DNA from: Verrucomicrobium sp. BvORR106
Lineage (GTDB): Bacteria; Verrucomicrobiota; Verrucomicrobiia; Verrucomicrobiales; Verrucomicrobiaceae
Direction: 5' to 3'
DNA length: 64,000 nt
NCBI RefSeq assembly: GCF_000739655.1
Contig: NZ_BATR01000027.1
Span: 1 to 64,000 of the forward strand
This document shows positions 57,801-64,000 of this stretch, one piece after another; the first letter of the stretch is position 1; the number at the start of each line of letters is the position of its first letter. The position numbers and the translations under genes are program-made. The notes below the pieces were generated by a model, which saw nothing but the letters and a program-made list of their open reading frames with translations, was not told where the DNA came from and searched no databases.

Positions 57801-58292
57801 TGGCAGTACAAGAAGGACCGCGCCGGCACCCTCCCGGCCGATGCGCTGGGGGGTGAGGAAATATTCTTCACCGCCCACCTGCAGGGGGTGCCCTCCCTGG
57901 TGGCTGCTCCCGAGCAGAAGGTGCCCGCTCCCGCACCTCCCGCCGCCGCGGGCGCCCCTGCCGCGCCCGTTGCGGCACCGGCTCAGCCGGGAGACCGGAC
58001 CCTGAAACGCTTCACCTACGACTACAAGTTCACCGATCCGGGCGTGCGCACCTGGGTTCGAGAGGGTAACATCTGGACGGAAACCCAGCCCTCCGGAAGG
58101 CAGAATGTGCTCAGCGTCATCGGGCGCATCACGGTGGAGGGGGTCGAAGGCTCCCTGCTCGGCCGCAGCGATGTCCCCGGCCTGCAGGTCTTTGTGCCCG
58201 ACCGGTCCACCCCCGACAAGATGCGGCTGAAGGCCCGCAACAACAAGGACTCCCCCTGGTACCTGCTGGGGAGCATGCAGAATGTGGAGTAA
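54870..58292 (+). CDS. Transmembrane Ser/Thr protein kinase with TPR repeats
   Basis: This encodes 1140 residues. Residues about 64-370 form a Hanks-type kinase: glycine loop LLGEGGFGMVWKA, VALK Lys94, HRDLKPSN (185-192), DFG (208-210) and GTPQYMSPEQAG. A single membrane helix lies near 392-412 (IVTAGATVAAALVAATFISY). The outer part begins with a coiled coil (QAEAQANLARAREAVDQFLN), then many TPR units, for example SLRKAISGLAQLPEAERTA and WADAEAVLRKALALQERLIQ. After a Pro/Ala linker, a C-terminal domain of ~105 residues (KRFTYDYKFTDPGVRTWVRE) may sense a ligand; I do not recognise it. Divergent from the ECF sigma gene, it likely transmits an external signal to it. Confidence 0.93.
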   Translation: MSASSDPPPAPHKPSREDQPLSGLIDLASFTQKESLGTTASLPPPASADPQSDLAAAGTLIGRYELKELLGEGGFGMVWKAVQWDPIRREVALKVIKPGMDSREISARFETERQSLALMDHPNIAAVFDAGATSAGRPYFVMELVQGLPITTYCDQHQLSIEQRLELFIPVCQAVQHAHQKAILHRDLKPSNILVADRDGRAVPKVIDFGIAKALGGQPDGVGTLMEHLRTHSGLIIGTPQYMSPEQAGSLPDVDTRSDIYTLGVILYELLTGRTPLQMDTDRAAGFEEWLRRIREHTPPRPSQALLQLVPAPGSQARRADTSRIARRLRGDLDWVVMKALEKDRNRRYESATALAQDIRRHLRQEPVSAAAPTWSYQASKFVRRHRTIVTAGATVAAALVAATFISYTQAARAIQAGKDTQKALDQSRRSQAEAQANLARAREAVDQFLNKVTDDRRLSQANLQSLRQQLLETALPFYQQFVAQQSDDPAVRMEQAGAYLRLGTISFVIGDTAQAESSLRKAISGLAQLPEAERTAPKAKQIEAKSLQVLGVVQQKLGRSDESDLSLRRAIQILEDLAARFPKEAVFASELTTSHANLGLLLSGLAEDETRGQSRADSGNDLARSGPADAEAAFQSALTAATQHGAARPATVGANAPLALALRGHGAFLAKGGRWADAEAVLRKALALQERLIQEDPISQDHQLGLSRILTDLAKCCSQQDRPDDAATASRRATEVLSDLAARFPDVTEYRNALAIGTGNHGWLLFRADQFGPAEEAFHKTVALQELLMKQNPAVPEYRLAMAEGLHGLGVMQWRLGRQQEAEQTMLRGIKEKEELVSAFPSLTEYRNSLVKTLCQLALLIDETPGWERARPLLQKALTQQVVTLKGAPGNRHYAQILVSIHFAMTGIHLKSGDHTAALKEVQTILQMADKDPEALRKIIYLMTTILPVVQKDEKLTPEARRVIIETNARQALAWLWQYKKDRAGTLPADALGGEEIFFTAHLQGVPSLVAAPEQKVPAPAPPAAAGAPAAPVAAPAQPGDRTLKRFTYDYKFTDPGVRTWVREGNIWTETQPSGRQNVLSVIGRITVEGVEGSLLGRSDVPGLQVFVPDRSTPDKMRLKARNNKDSPWYLLGSMQNVE

Positions 58293-58329
58293 GCGGGAGC
58301 AGACACACCGTTGGGCAAAGCCTTGGGCC

Positions 58330-58389
58330 GATGGAACCTGCGGCAGGCTGATGGAACCTGCGGCAGGCTGATGGAACCTGCGGCAGGCT
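58330..58389 (+). repeat. Three perfect 20-bp tandem repeats
   Basis: The unit GATGGAACCTGCGGCAGGCT occurs three times without mismatch, followed by a partial fourth (GATGGAA). Each unit contains the perfect palindrome CCTGC-G-GCAGG. It begins about 38 bp after the kinase stop. Confidence 0.9.
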
Positions 58390-58602
58390 GATGGAAAACA
58401 TGCTGGCGAAGATGCCGGGAGGCTGGCAGTCCATCCCGCAGGCGAAAGCGGCGGTTCCCGCACGCACTCCGACGTAAGGAGGCACAAATTCCCCCGTCTA
58501 TCAATCAGTGGCAGGAAGCGGGATCAAGGAGCCAAGGTTCGCGCTAGAACGGGCGGTGCCAGGGCGAGGGACAGCCGGGAGTCTGCCACGAGATTCACGC
58601 AG

Positions 58603-58823
58603 CAGACGCTTCAGCTAGTGCTTGCCGAGGAACCTGGGGACTGACATGGAGGTGTTGATAGCGGTGGGAAGAAAGCCGATGCTGTCGGCCTTCCCACCTG
58701 ATCATCCTCTGCGGAGGTACCCAACGTTGACTCGCTTAGGGCTCGTCCAACGTTGGGCTGTGCTACAGATCCCATACTGGGATCAAATTCGGTCTGAGGC
58801 GGGCATCTCCAGGTGGTTCCTTG
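58603..58823 (+). repeat. Structured dispersed repeat, copy 2 (paired with 31631)
   Basis: Stem 1 is CCCAACGTTG (58720-58729) with CAACGTTGGG (58748-58757). Stem 2 is GATCCCA-TAC-TGGGATC (58768-58784), identical to copy 1. The G-to-C and C-to-G differences from copy 1 in stem 1 are compensatory. An open reading across it is not conserved between copies. Confidence 0.75.
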
Positions 58824-59106
58824 GCACCTATCCCAAAACACGCACGGTTGGTCGGTTCTCCTTACGTTGACAACTACAACCGCCTTCGGAGATCGTCAGG
58901 CAGAGGGCAAAGCTCTGAGGCCGGTGGAACCTGAGGCAGGCTGATGAGAAACTCGCGACAAAAACCGGAGCTGGACCACCCCAGCTGCCCCAGGCCAACA
59001 AAAAATCTGCAGCGGCCTGTCACGATCTCGCCCGGCCTCCCAATGGCCAAGTGAGACATCGCCACTCCGGTGATGCATTCTCCCAAACTGTCTGCCCCGC
59101 TGCGCC

Positions 59107-59955
59107 ATGAGATTTGACTTTTCCTTCTTGAGTTCGGGTCCCCGCACCATCCTGCTCATTCACGGGCTTTGGACGACGCCCCGGGTCTGGAATCACTTCA
59201 AGACCTACTTTGAGGAGCGCGGGCATCCGGTACTGGCCCCGGCCTGGCCGGGAGCGGATGACGGGCTGGAGGAATTGCGTCGAGACCCCTCCGCCATGGC
59301 GGGCCTGGGGATCGAGGAAATCGCGGACCACTACGAATGCATCATCCGGGGGCTGGAACGTCCGCCTATTTTGATCGGGCACTGCGTAGGCGGGCTGGTG
59401 GTGCAGATGCTGCTCGATCGCGGACTGGGCTCGGCGGGCGTGTCCATCAGCGCCCCCGCTCCTCATGGGGTGAGCTGGCTCCCCTTCACCACGCTGAAGG
59501 CCGGGCTGCCTGCTCTGGGGAACCTCCGGAACTACCGTCGCACCGTGACGCTGACGTTTGAGCAGTTTCATCAAACCTTTGCCCATACGATGAACGAGGA
59601 AGACGCCTGGCTGGCCTATGAGGCCTATGCCGCGCCCGCGCCGGGGCGACCGCTTTTTCAGCTGGCGCTGAGCAGCTTCACGCTGAGGCCCGCGCACTTC
59701 GTGCGTCACCTCAATCGCGATCGCAGTCCGCTGTTGTTGCTCGCTGGCCGGGAGGACCAGCTGGTGCCTCCGGTGGTGAATGCCTTGAACTACAAGCTCT
59801 ACCGCCGCTCCTCCGCCATCACGGACTACCGGGAGTTCCCGGGAAGATCGCATCTCATCATCGCCCAGCCCGGCTGGGAGGAGGTAGCGCTGTACGCGCT
59901 GAACTGGAGCGCCAAGCGCACCGTCTCTGCAGAGCTGGCCGCACGCCGGAACTGA
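59107..59955 (+). CDS. Alpha/beta hydrolase with Cys nucleophile
   Basis: This encodes 282 residues with no export signal. The oxyanion region is TILLIHGLWTTPRVWNHF. The nucleophile elbow is GHCVGG (91-96), with Cys93 where Ser is usual. The acid is probably Asp217 in GREDQLVPP and the base His249 in GRSHLII. A cap domain lies at about 120-195. A Cys nucleophile is known in dienelactone hydrolases and some thioesterase-like members, and usually changes the substrate range or lowers activity on esters. Substrate unknown. The next small gene is 38 bp downstream and may be co-transcribed. Confidence 0.87.
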   Translation: MRFDFSFLSSGPRTILLIHGLWTTPRVWNHFKTYFEERGHPVLAPAWPGADDGLEELRRDPSAMAGLGIEEIADHYECIIRGLERPPILIGHCVGGLVVQMLLDRGLGSAGVSISAPAPHGVSWLPFTTLKAGLPALGNLRNYRRTVTLTFEQFHQTFAHTMNEEDAWLAYEAYAAPAPGRPLFQLALSSFTLRPAHFVRHLNRDRSPLLLLAGREDQLVPPVVNALNYKLYRRSSAITDYREFPGRSHLIIAQPGWEEVALYALNWSAKRTVSAELAARRN

Positions 59956-59993
59956 CCGGCTTCATCATCTCATCATTACACATCACACACCGT

Positions 59994-60239
59994 ATGGACA
60001 CCTGGCTGACCTCTCTTGAAACTCCGACCCCTCAGGCGGGGTACGAACTCGCGATCCTGCTCTCCCGCATGGGCGTGAAATACACCCAGCCCTCCGCGGA
60101 GGTCCGCACGAAGTTGCGTGCGACCTATGCGGAGAATGCCGACAGCCTGACCGCAGCGTCCCAAGTCATCGCGATCAACTTCCAGACGGTCGCGGCCGCC
60201 AATCAGTATTGGATCCGCAACGCGAAGGCGCAGGAGTAG
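59994..60239 (+). CDS. Small conserved-looking hypothetical protein
   Basis: This encodes 81 residues, cytoplasmic and mostly helical (QAGYELAILLSRMGVKYTQP; ASQVIAINFQTVAAANQYWI). I do not recognise a family. Codon use matches the neighbouring genes and it follows the hydrolase by 38 bp, which supports its being real. Confidence 0.55.
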   Translation: MDTWLTSLETPTPQAGYELAILLSRMGVKYTQPSAEVRTKLRATYAENADSLTAASQVIAINFQTVAAANQYWIRNAKAQE

Positions 60240-60257
60240 GGGGGGAGGGACATTCCA

Positions 60258-60316
60258 CCGCTGCGCGGAGACACAAGACGAGAAGACTCAAGACGCAAGA
60301 CTTGAGCTGGCGCACA
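60258..60316 (+). repeat. Dispersed intergenic repeat, copy 3 of 3
   Basis: CCGCTGCGCGGAGAC, then ACAAGAC / AAGACTCAAGACG repeats, ending TTGAGCTGGCGCA. It matches 53704-53763 and the reverse of 4914-4963. The rest of the 314-bp gap (60317-60553) has short hairpins around GAGCTAAAGCTC and no gene. Confidence 0.6.
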
Positions 60317-60553
60317 GGAGCTCGTGGGTGGCGCGACTGACGAGCTAAAGCTCTGCACTACGCTGCTGTCGCCCCCGTCCGATGCTCCGCACTCTTCACT
60401 TTTTACTCTCAACTTTTCACTTTTCCCATGCACCCTGCCCGCACTGACCGGCGTTAGTTCAGATGTTCGGAACTAAGGAAGTCTTCGCGGCACGGTGCCG
60501 CTGGTGACCTCTGGTCCGGACTTCAGAATCTCATCTTCAACTCCTTCATCATC

Positions 60554-61300
60554 ATGAGCAAACTCGCAGGTAAAGTCGCTGTCGTCACCGGTGCTTCCAA
60601 GGGAATTGGCGCTAGCATTGCCAAAGCACTGGCGGCCGCCGGCGCATCCGTAGTGGTCAACTATGCCTCCAGCAAGGCTGGGGCCGAGACGGTGGTCAAC
60701 GCGATCACCACAGCCGGGGGCAAGGCTGTGGCCGTAGGGGGCGATGTCTCCAAGGCTGCGGAGGCGGCCGGCATCATCGAGGCGGCGATTGAGCACTTCG
60801 GCCGCCTGGACATCCTGGTGAACAACTCCGGCGTGTACGAGTTCTCCCCTATCGAGGCCATCACCGAGGAGCACTTCCACCGCCAGTTCAACATCAACGT
60901 CCTGGGTCTGCTGCTCACCACGCAGGCGGCGGTGAAACACCTCGGCGAAGGCGGCAGCATCATCAACGTCGGCTCCGTGGTCGCCCGCATCACCCCTCCC
61001 GGCAGCGCCGTTTATACCGGTACCAAAGGGGCCGTTGACGCGATCACTGGCGTACTCTCCCGCGAGCTTGGGCCGAAGAAGATCCGAGTGAACTCCTTGA
61101 ACCCTGGCATGATCGAAACCGAAGGCGCAACGAGCGCCGGATTCATCGGATCAGAGATGGCCACCGCCATCGTGTCCCAGACGCCGCTGGGACGCATCGG
61201 CCAGCCAGATGACATTGCCGACATTGCCGTGTTCCTGGCCTCCGATGACTCCCGCTGGCTCACCGGCGAGCAGCTCCTCGCGGGCGGCGGCCTGCGTTGA
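60554..61300 (+). CDS. SDR family NAD(P)-dependent oxidoreductase
   Basis: This encodes 248 residues of the classical short-chain dehydrogenase type. The cofactor loop is VVTGASKGIGASIAKAL, NNSG lies in LDILVNNSGVYEF, the catalytic Ser is in INVGSVVARI and Tyr/Lys in YTGTKGAVD. The end GEQLLAGGGLR is typical of FabG/glucose-dehydrogenase-like members. NYASSK after the second strand suggests NADP preference. The substrate cannot be assigned. It stands alone. Confidence 0.92.
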   Translation: MSKLAGKVAVVTGASKGIGASIAKALAAAGASVVVNYASSKAGAETVVNAITTAGGKAVAVGGDVSKAAEAAGIIEAAIEHFGRLDILVNNSGVYEFSPIEAITEEHFHRQFNINVLGLLLTTQAAVKHLGEGGSIINVGSVVARITPPGSAVYTGTKGAVDAITGVLSRELGPKKIRVNSLNPGMIETEGATSAGFIGSEMATAIVSQTPLGRIGQPDDIADIAVFLASDDSRWLTGEQLLAGGGLR

Positions 61301-61410
61301 TCGTTGAGCTTTGGCGCTCCTGCCTGCTGCTGGCGGCAGGGGCGATAATTCCTTGAACTGAGGGGCTCATTTCTGATGCAAGGTTGTCCATTTTCTGGCT
61401 ACGTTGCCGG

Positions 61411-61992
61411 GTGACCCCACCCCGTTCATGTTCATCACCTCCAGCTCATTCCTGTCCGCCGGTATACTGGTTCTACGGCCGGTCGGGTGCGGGCAAGACC
61501 ACGCTCCTCTGGGAAGTCGCAGCCCGGCTTGAGCAGACCGGGAGAAAGGTCTTCTGCCTGGACGGCGATGAGCTGCGGCGCGGCCTCTGCCGGGACCTTG
61601 GCTTCACCGAAGCAGACCGCAATGAGAACCACCGCCGTGCAGCGGAAGTGGCCGCTCTGGCAGCGCAACAGGGGCTGACGGTGCTGGTGGCGACGATGGC
61701 GCCACGGGTGAACTATCGCGAAGCCGTGGCGCAGGTGCTGGGCCAGAGATTGCGCTGGTTCTACGTGAATGCCGCTCTGGAGACTTGCACCCGGCGTGAT
61801 CCGAAAGGCCAGTACCAGCGTCCCGCAGGAGCGGGGCATCCCCAGGACGTTCCCTTTGAGCCTCCCGTGGCAGAGCATCTCGATCTGACTCTGAATACTG
61901 AAGAAAACTCCATCGCCGAATGCGTGGCTCAAGTGCTGGAACAAATCGCCCGTGAAGAATCGGCAGCGGATCGCGTAGAAGTTTCTCCATGA
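61411..61992 (+). CDS. cysC: Adenylylsulfate (APS) kinase
   Basis: This encodes 193 residues from GTG 61411; a TTG 27 bp upstream is possible, and there is no ATG. Walker A is [10 protein letters not shown]. The APS-kinase block [20 protein letters not shown] then [15 protein letters not shown] is intact. It phosphorylates adenylylsulfate to PAPS for sulfate assimilation or sulfation. The usual ISP/SPYR-type motif is altered ([13 protein letters not shown]), and the C-terminal part is diverged. No cysD/N, cysH or sulfotransferase lies nearby. It overlaps the SGNH hydrolase gene by 4 bp (ATGA). Confidence 0.8.
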   Translation: MTPPRSCSSPPAHSCPPVYWFYGRSGAGKTTLLWEVAARLEQTGRKVFCLDGDELRRGLCRDLGFTEADRNENHRRAAEVAALAAQQGLTVLVATMAPRVNYREAVAQVLGQRLRWFYVNAALETCTRRDPKGQYQRPAGAGHPQDVPFEPPVAEHLDLTLNTEENSIAECVAQVLEQIAREESAADRVEVSP

Positions 61993-62726
61993 ACTGCGCT
62001 TTCCTCACCCGTCGTCATCTACTGGTCGCCGCTGGCTCGATGCTCCTCACCGCCACCGGCATGATGGCGGCGGATCCACCGCCTGCCAAAGAAACGGACA
62101 AACGTCTGCATGCCGACGGCAAGAGCTGGAAACTGAACAAGGCGGTGATCGAAGATACCAGCCGCCCGCGGGTGCTGCTGATCGGGGACTCCATCCTGGG
62201 CGGTTATATGAATGGTGTGATCAAGGCGCTGGATGGCAAGGCGTATGTGGATGCCTGGATGCACCCGCACGCGCAGTCTGCCAACTTGAACAAGCTGCTG
62301 GGTGAGATGCTGGACAATGGCCCGTACGATGTGGTGCACTTCAACATGGGCCTGCATGGCTGGCAGGCGGGACGCATCAAAGAAGGCACCTTCGAACCGC
62401 TGACCAAGGCCTTTGTGGAAGTGATCCGGACCAAGCTGCCCAAGGCCAAGGTCATCTGGGCCAGCAGCACGCCGGTGACGGTGAAGGGCAAGCCCACCGA
62501 GCTGGATCCCGAGATCAACCCCGTCATCATCGAACACAACCGCATGGCGGCGAATGTGATGAAGGAGCTGAACGTGCCGGTGAATGACTTCTACTCCCTG
62601 CTGGTGGGCAAGCTCGAGTGGGCGCGCGGCGACCAGTTCCACTGGAAGCCGGAGGCCTATGCGGTGCTGGCGAAGACCTGCGCGGAGTCTGTGGAGCGAG
62701 AGCTGCCGGAGGCCATCAAGAAGTAG
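61989..62726 (+). CDS. Exported SGNH/GDSL hydrolase
   Basis: This encodes 245 residues with an export signal ([20 protein letters not shown]), preceded by TRRH, which may be Tat-like. The nucleophile block is [16 protein letters not shown], block II is near [14 protein letters not shown] with the Gly/Asn, and the final Asp-x-x-His is in [12 protein letters not shown]. Family members deacylate or deacetylate glycans and lipids. It is translationally coupled to APS kinase (ATGA overlap), an unusual pairing that may point to modification of a sulfated or acetylated polymer. Its end meets the oxidoreductase gene tail to tail, overlapping 11 bp. Confidence 0.86.
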   Translation: MNCAFLTRRHLLVAAGSMLLTATGMMAADPPPAKETDKRLHADGKSWKLNKAVIEDTSRPRVLLIGDSILGGYMNGVIKALDGKAYVDAWMHPHAQSANLNKLLGEMLDNGPYDVVHFNMGLHGWQAGRIKEGTFEPLTKAFVEVIRTKLPKAKVIWASSTPVTVKGKPTELDPEINPVIIEHNRMAANVMKELNVPVNDFYSLLVGKLEWARGDQFHWKPEAYAVLAKTCAESVERELPEAIKK

Positions 62727-63828
62727 CCAGCTGCGTTGCGATGGCGGCCATGGCGACGGAGTCGCGGCCGTTGCGCTCGGTGATCTTCCTGACGTGGTTG
62801 CGATCACGCAGCCACGTCAGTTGATCGGCAAAGAGCGCCCGCAGCAGTTCACAATAGCGGCGCTGCTTGTCATCGCCCAGTGCGTGCTGCATCTCGATCT
62901 GCTGGTAGATGTCGAGTTCCTTGAACCTTCCGCGGGCAGTGCGGTCGCGACCGCCGAAGGTCTTGAGAACATCCAGTCGTGAACCTGGGAACAGCTCCAT
63001 CAGGGTGCGAGTTTGAGCTTCATCCACGGCAGCCCGGATCCGCGCCCGCACTGGCACCCACTCCTCCAGCGTGAGCTCGCCGTGCTCAAAGAGCAGACGG
63101 AACTCCTGGCGGTCGAGCCGCGAAGGCTGGGTAAAGCCGTGATAAAAATTCACCAGTGGTCCGCTGGCATGGCGGACGGTGCATTGCACCTGCTCCTCAA
63201 TGCCGGACCCGGGCCTTAGCACACGTTGCGCGGCCACCACCGTGCCCTCGCCCAGCCAGCCTTCGAAGAGGTCGAAGAAGTGCACCCCATGCTCGATGAA
63301 GATGCCGCCGCTCTTCTCGCGATCCCAGAACCAGTGGTCCACACCCAGTCCTTCGTCACTGGCGTAGTTTTCAAACCAGCCATGCAGGCAGGCCCCCAGG
63401 ACACCGGAGGTCACCAGATCCCGGGTGGCCTCAAAGAGAGGGTTGTACCGTTGCATCAGGTTGGCGACGCAGAGGAGGTCCCGTTCCTGGGCCAGCGCCA
63501 GCAGATCATCCGCCTGCTCCAGGGTCATGGCCAGCGGCTTCTCACAGAGCACGTGCTTCCCAGCCAGGAGCGCCGCCCGAGCCTGGGGATAGTGCAGAAA
63601 GGGAGGCGTGGCGATGTAAACGAGGTCCACCTCCGGGCTCCCCAGCAGTGCGTCCACCTCCACGAGATCCGGCACGCCAAAGCGTCGGGACATGGCGAGG
63701 GCCGCATCCCGGAGCGTGCCTGCGATGCCGACGAGCTTGACCCCCGGCACCTGGAGAAACTGCTGGAGGGCAAACAGGCCGAAGCCTCCCGTACCAATGG
63801 CGCCAATACCGAGCGAGTCCGTTTTCAT
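62716..63828 (-). CDS. Gfo/Idh/MocA family oxidoreductase
   Basis: This encodes 370 residues. The Rossmann loop is [19 protein letters not shown], followed by [20 protein letters not shown] and the family Lys in [19 protein letters not shown]. The active-site His region is [18 protein letters not shown]. These enzymes oxidise or reduce sugars and inositols with NAD(P). No sugar-specific neighbour is present. The last 150 bp to the window edge (63829-64000) hold its promoter side and nothing else I can name. Confidence 0.9.
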   Translation of the reverse strand: MKTDSLGIGAIGTGGFGLFALQQFLQVPGVKLVGIAGTLRDAALAMSRRFGVPDLVEVDALLGSPEVDLVYIATPPFLHYPQARAALLAGKHVLCEKPLAMTLEQADDLLALAQERDLLCVANLMQRYNPLFEATRDLVTSGVLGACLHGWFENYASDEGLGVDHWFWDREKSGGIFIEHGVHFFDLFEGWLGEGTVVAAQRVLRPGSGIEEQVQCTVRHASGPLVNFYHGFTQPSRLDRQEFRLLFEHGELTLEEWVPVRARIRAAVDEAQTRTLMELFPGSRLDVLKTFGGRDRTARGRFKELDIYQQIEMQHALGDDKQRRYCELLRALFADQLTWLRDRNHVRKITERNGRDSVAMAAIATQLATS

Positions 63829-64000
63829 ATCAGGGGCGGAACCCCAACCCGAATCGCGGCATGAACACGGCCCTTACCGATAAAAAGTCCTGCGTACGCC
63901 TCCCTGGTGGGCCGGCCCTCTGGGCTCGGTGGAGAAACGGGTGGCGTTCCATAAGGCTCACCGTCGTCGGGTTTCAGAGAAGGGACAGCTAAATCGCTGG

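Larger units (their letters stand above)
58293..59106. other. Long intergenic region with tandem and structured repeats
   Basis: No gene supported. It contains a 20-bp tandem repeat (58330-58389), a structured dispersed repeat (58603-58823), and a single degenerate copy of the 20-bp unit near 58923-58942 (GGAACCTGAGGCAGGCTGATG-like). The remainder shows nothing specific. Confidence 0.5.

Noticed and set aside
58622-58870. Open reading across the structured repeat, with a counterpart at 31681-31914
   Set aside because: The two copies are frame-shifted relative to each other, so no common protein is encoded.

Overview
The window looks like chromosomal DNA from a high-GC member of the Verrucomicrobiota, probably Verrucomicrobiales. 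The signs are two gene pairs of DUF1552 and DUF1592/1588/1585-type cytochrome proteins, an ECF sigma factor divergent from a large Ser/Thr kinase, DUF5069, DUF6288 and DUF4838 proteins, many secreted hydrolases, and a CesT-like type III secretion chaperone. I saw no rRNA, tRNA, CRISPR array or intact transposase.

Layout. 1-4474 (minus): a small lipoprotein and a very large secreted repeat protein that runs off the left edge. 4965-8968 (minus): a DUF1552 / cytochrome operon. 9171-14110: an intact yifB/comM-type ATPase gene and two broken yifB pieces, with a DUF4838-CBM9 glycan protein between the pieces. 14336-28720 (plus): a catabolic block with a neutral-ceramidase-like protein, an enolase-superfamily dehydratase, two sialate O-acetylesterase-like esterases, a pentaheme cytochrome, an NHL/PQQ-like propeller protein, a prolyl oligopeptidase and a DUF6288 protein. 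Its PAS-AraC regulator is split by an in-frame stop. 28797-31584: more yifB remnants, TetR / DUF5069 / DoxX, and a VOC protein. 31585-34208: structured dispersed repeats around an orphan helical protein. 34209-41519 (minus): a second cytochrome / DUF1552 cluster with two tandem paralogous secreted proteins. Its intergenic gaps are filled by 8-bp-period inverted repeats, and a four-helix-bundle gene is embedded in one of them.

41904-44486 (minus): a lipoprotein, a candidate type III secretion chaperone plus effector pair, and a GNAT acetyltransferase. 44658-49187: a stress module of universal stress protein, DsbA-NhaA fusion antiporter and ribosome hibernation factor, divergent from an NhaR-like LysR regulator with a LysR-type box between them. 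49635-53620: a STAND (NB-ARC/TPR) ATPase, a VOC protein with a yifB remnant, and a short sigma-70 factor with a clear terminator. 54011-58292: an ECF sigma and transmembrane Ser/Thr kinase pair. 58293-64000: repeats, an alpha/beta hydrolase with a Cys nucleophile, a small hypothetical, an SDR, APS kinase, an SGNH hydrolase and a Gfo/Idh/MocA oxidoreductase.

Three signals stand out. At least five broken yifB/comM pieces sit at module boundaries. A family of 8-bp-period hairpin repeats is tied to a four-helix-bundle gene. A candidate type III chaperone/effector pair lies in an otherwise free-living-type gene context. Functions are inferred from motifs read by eye; no database search was run.
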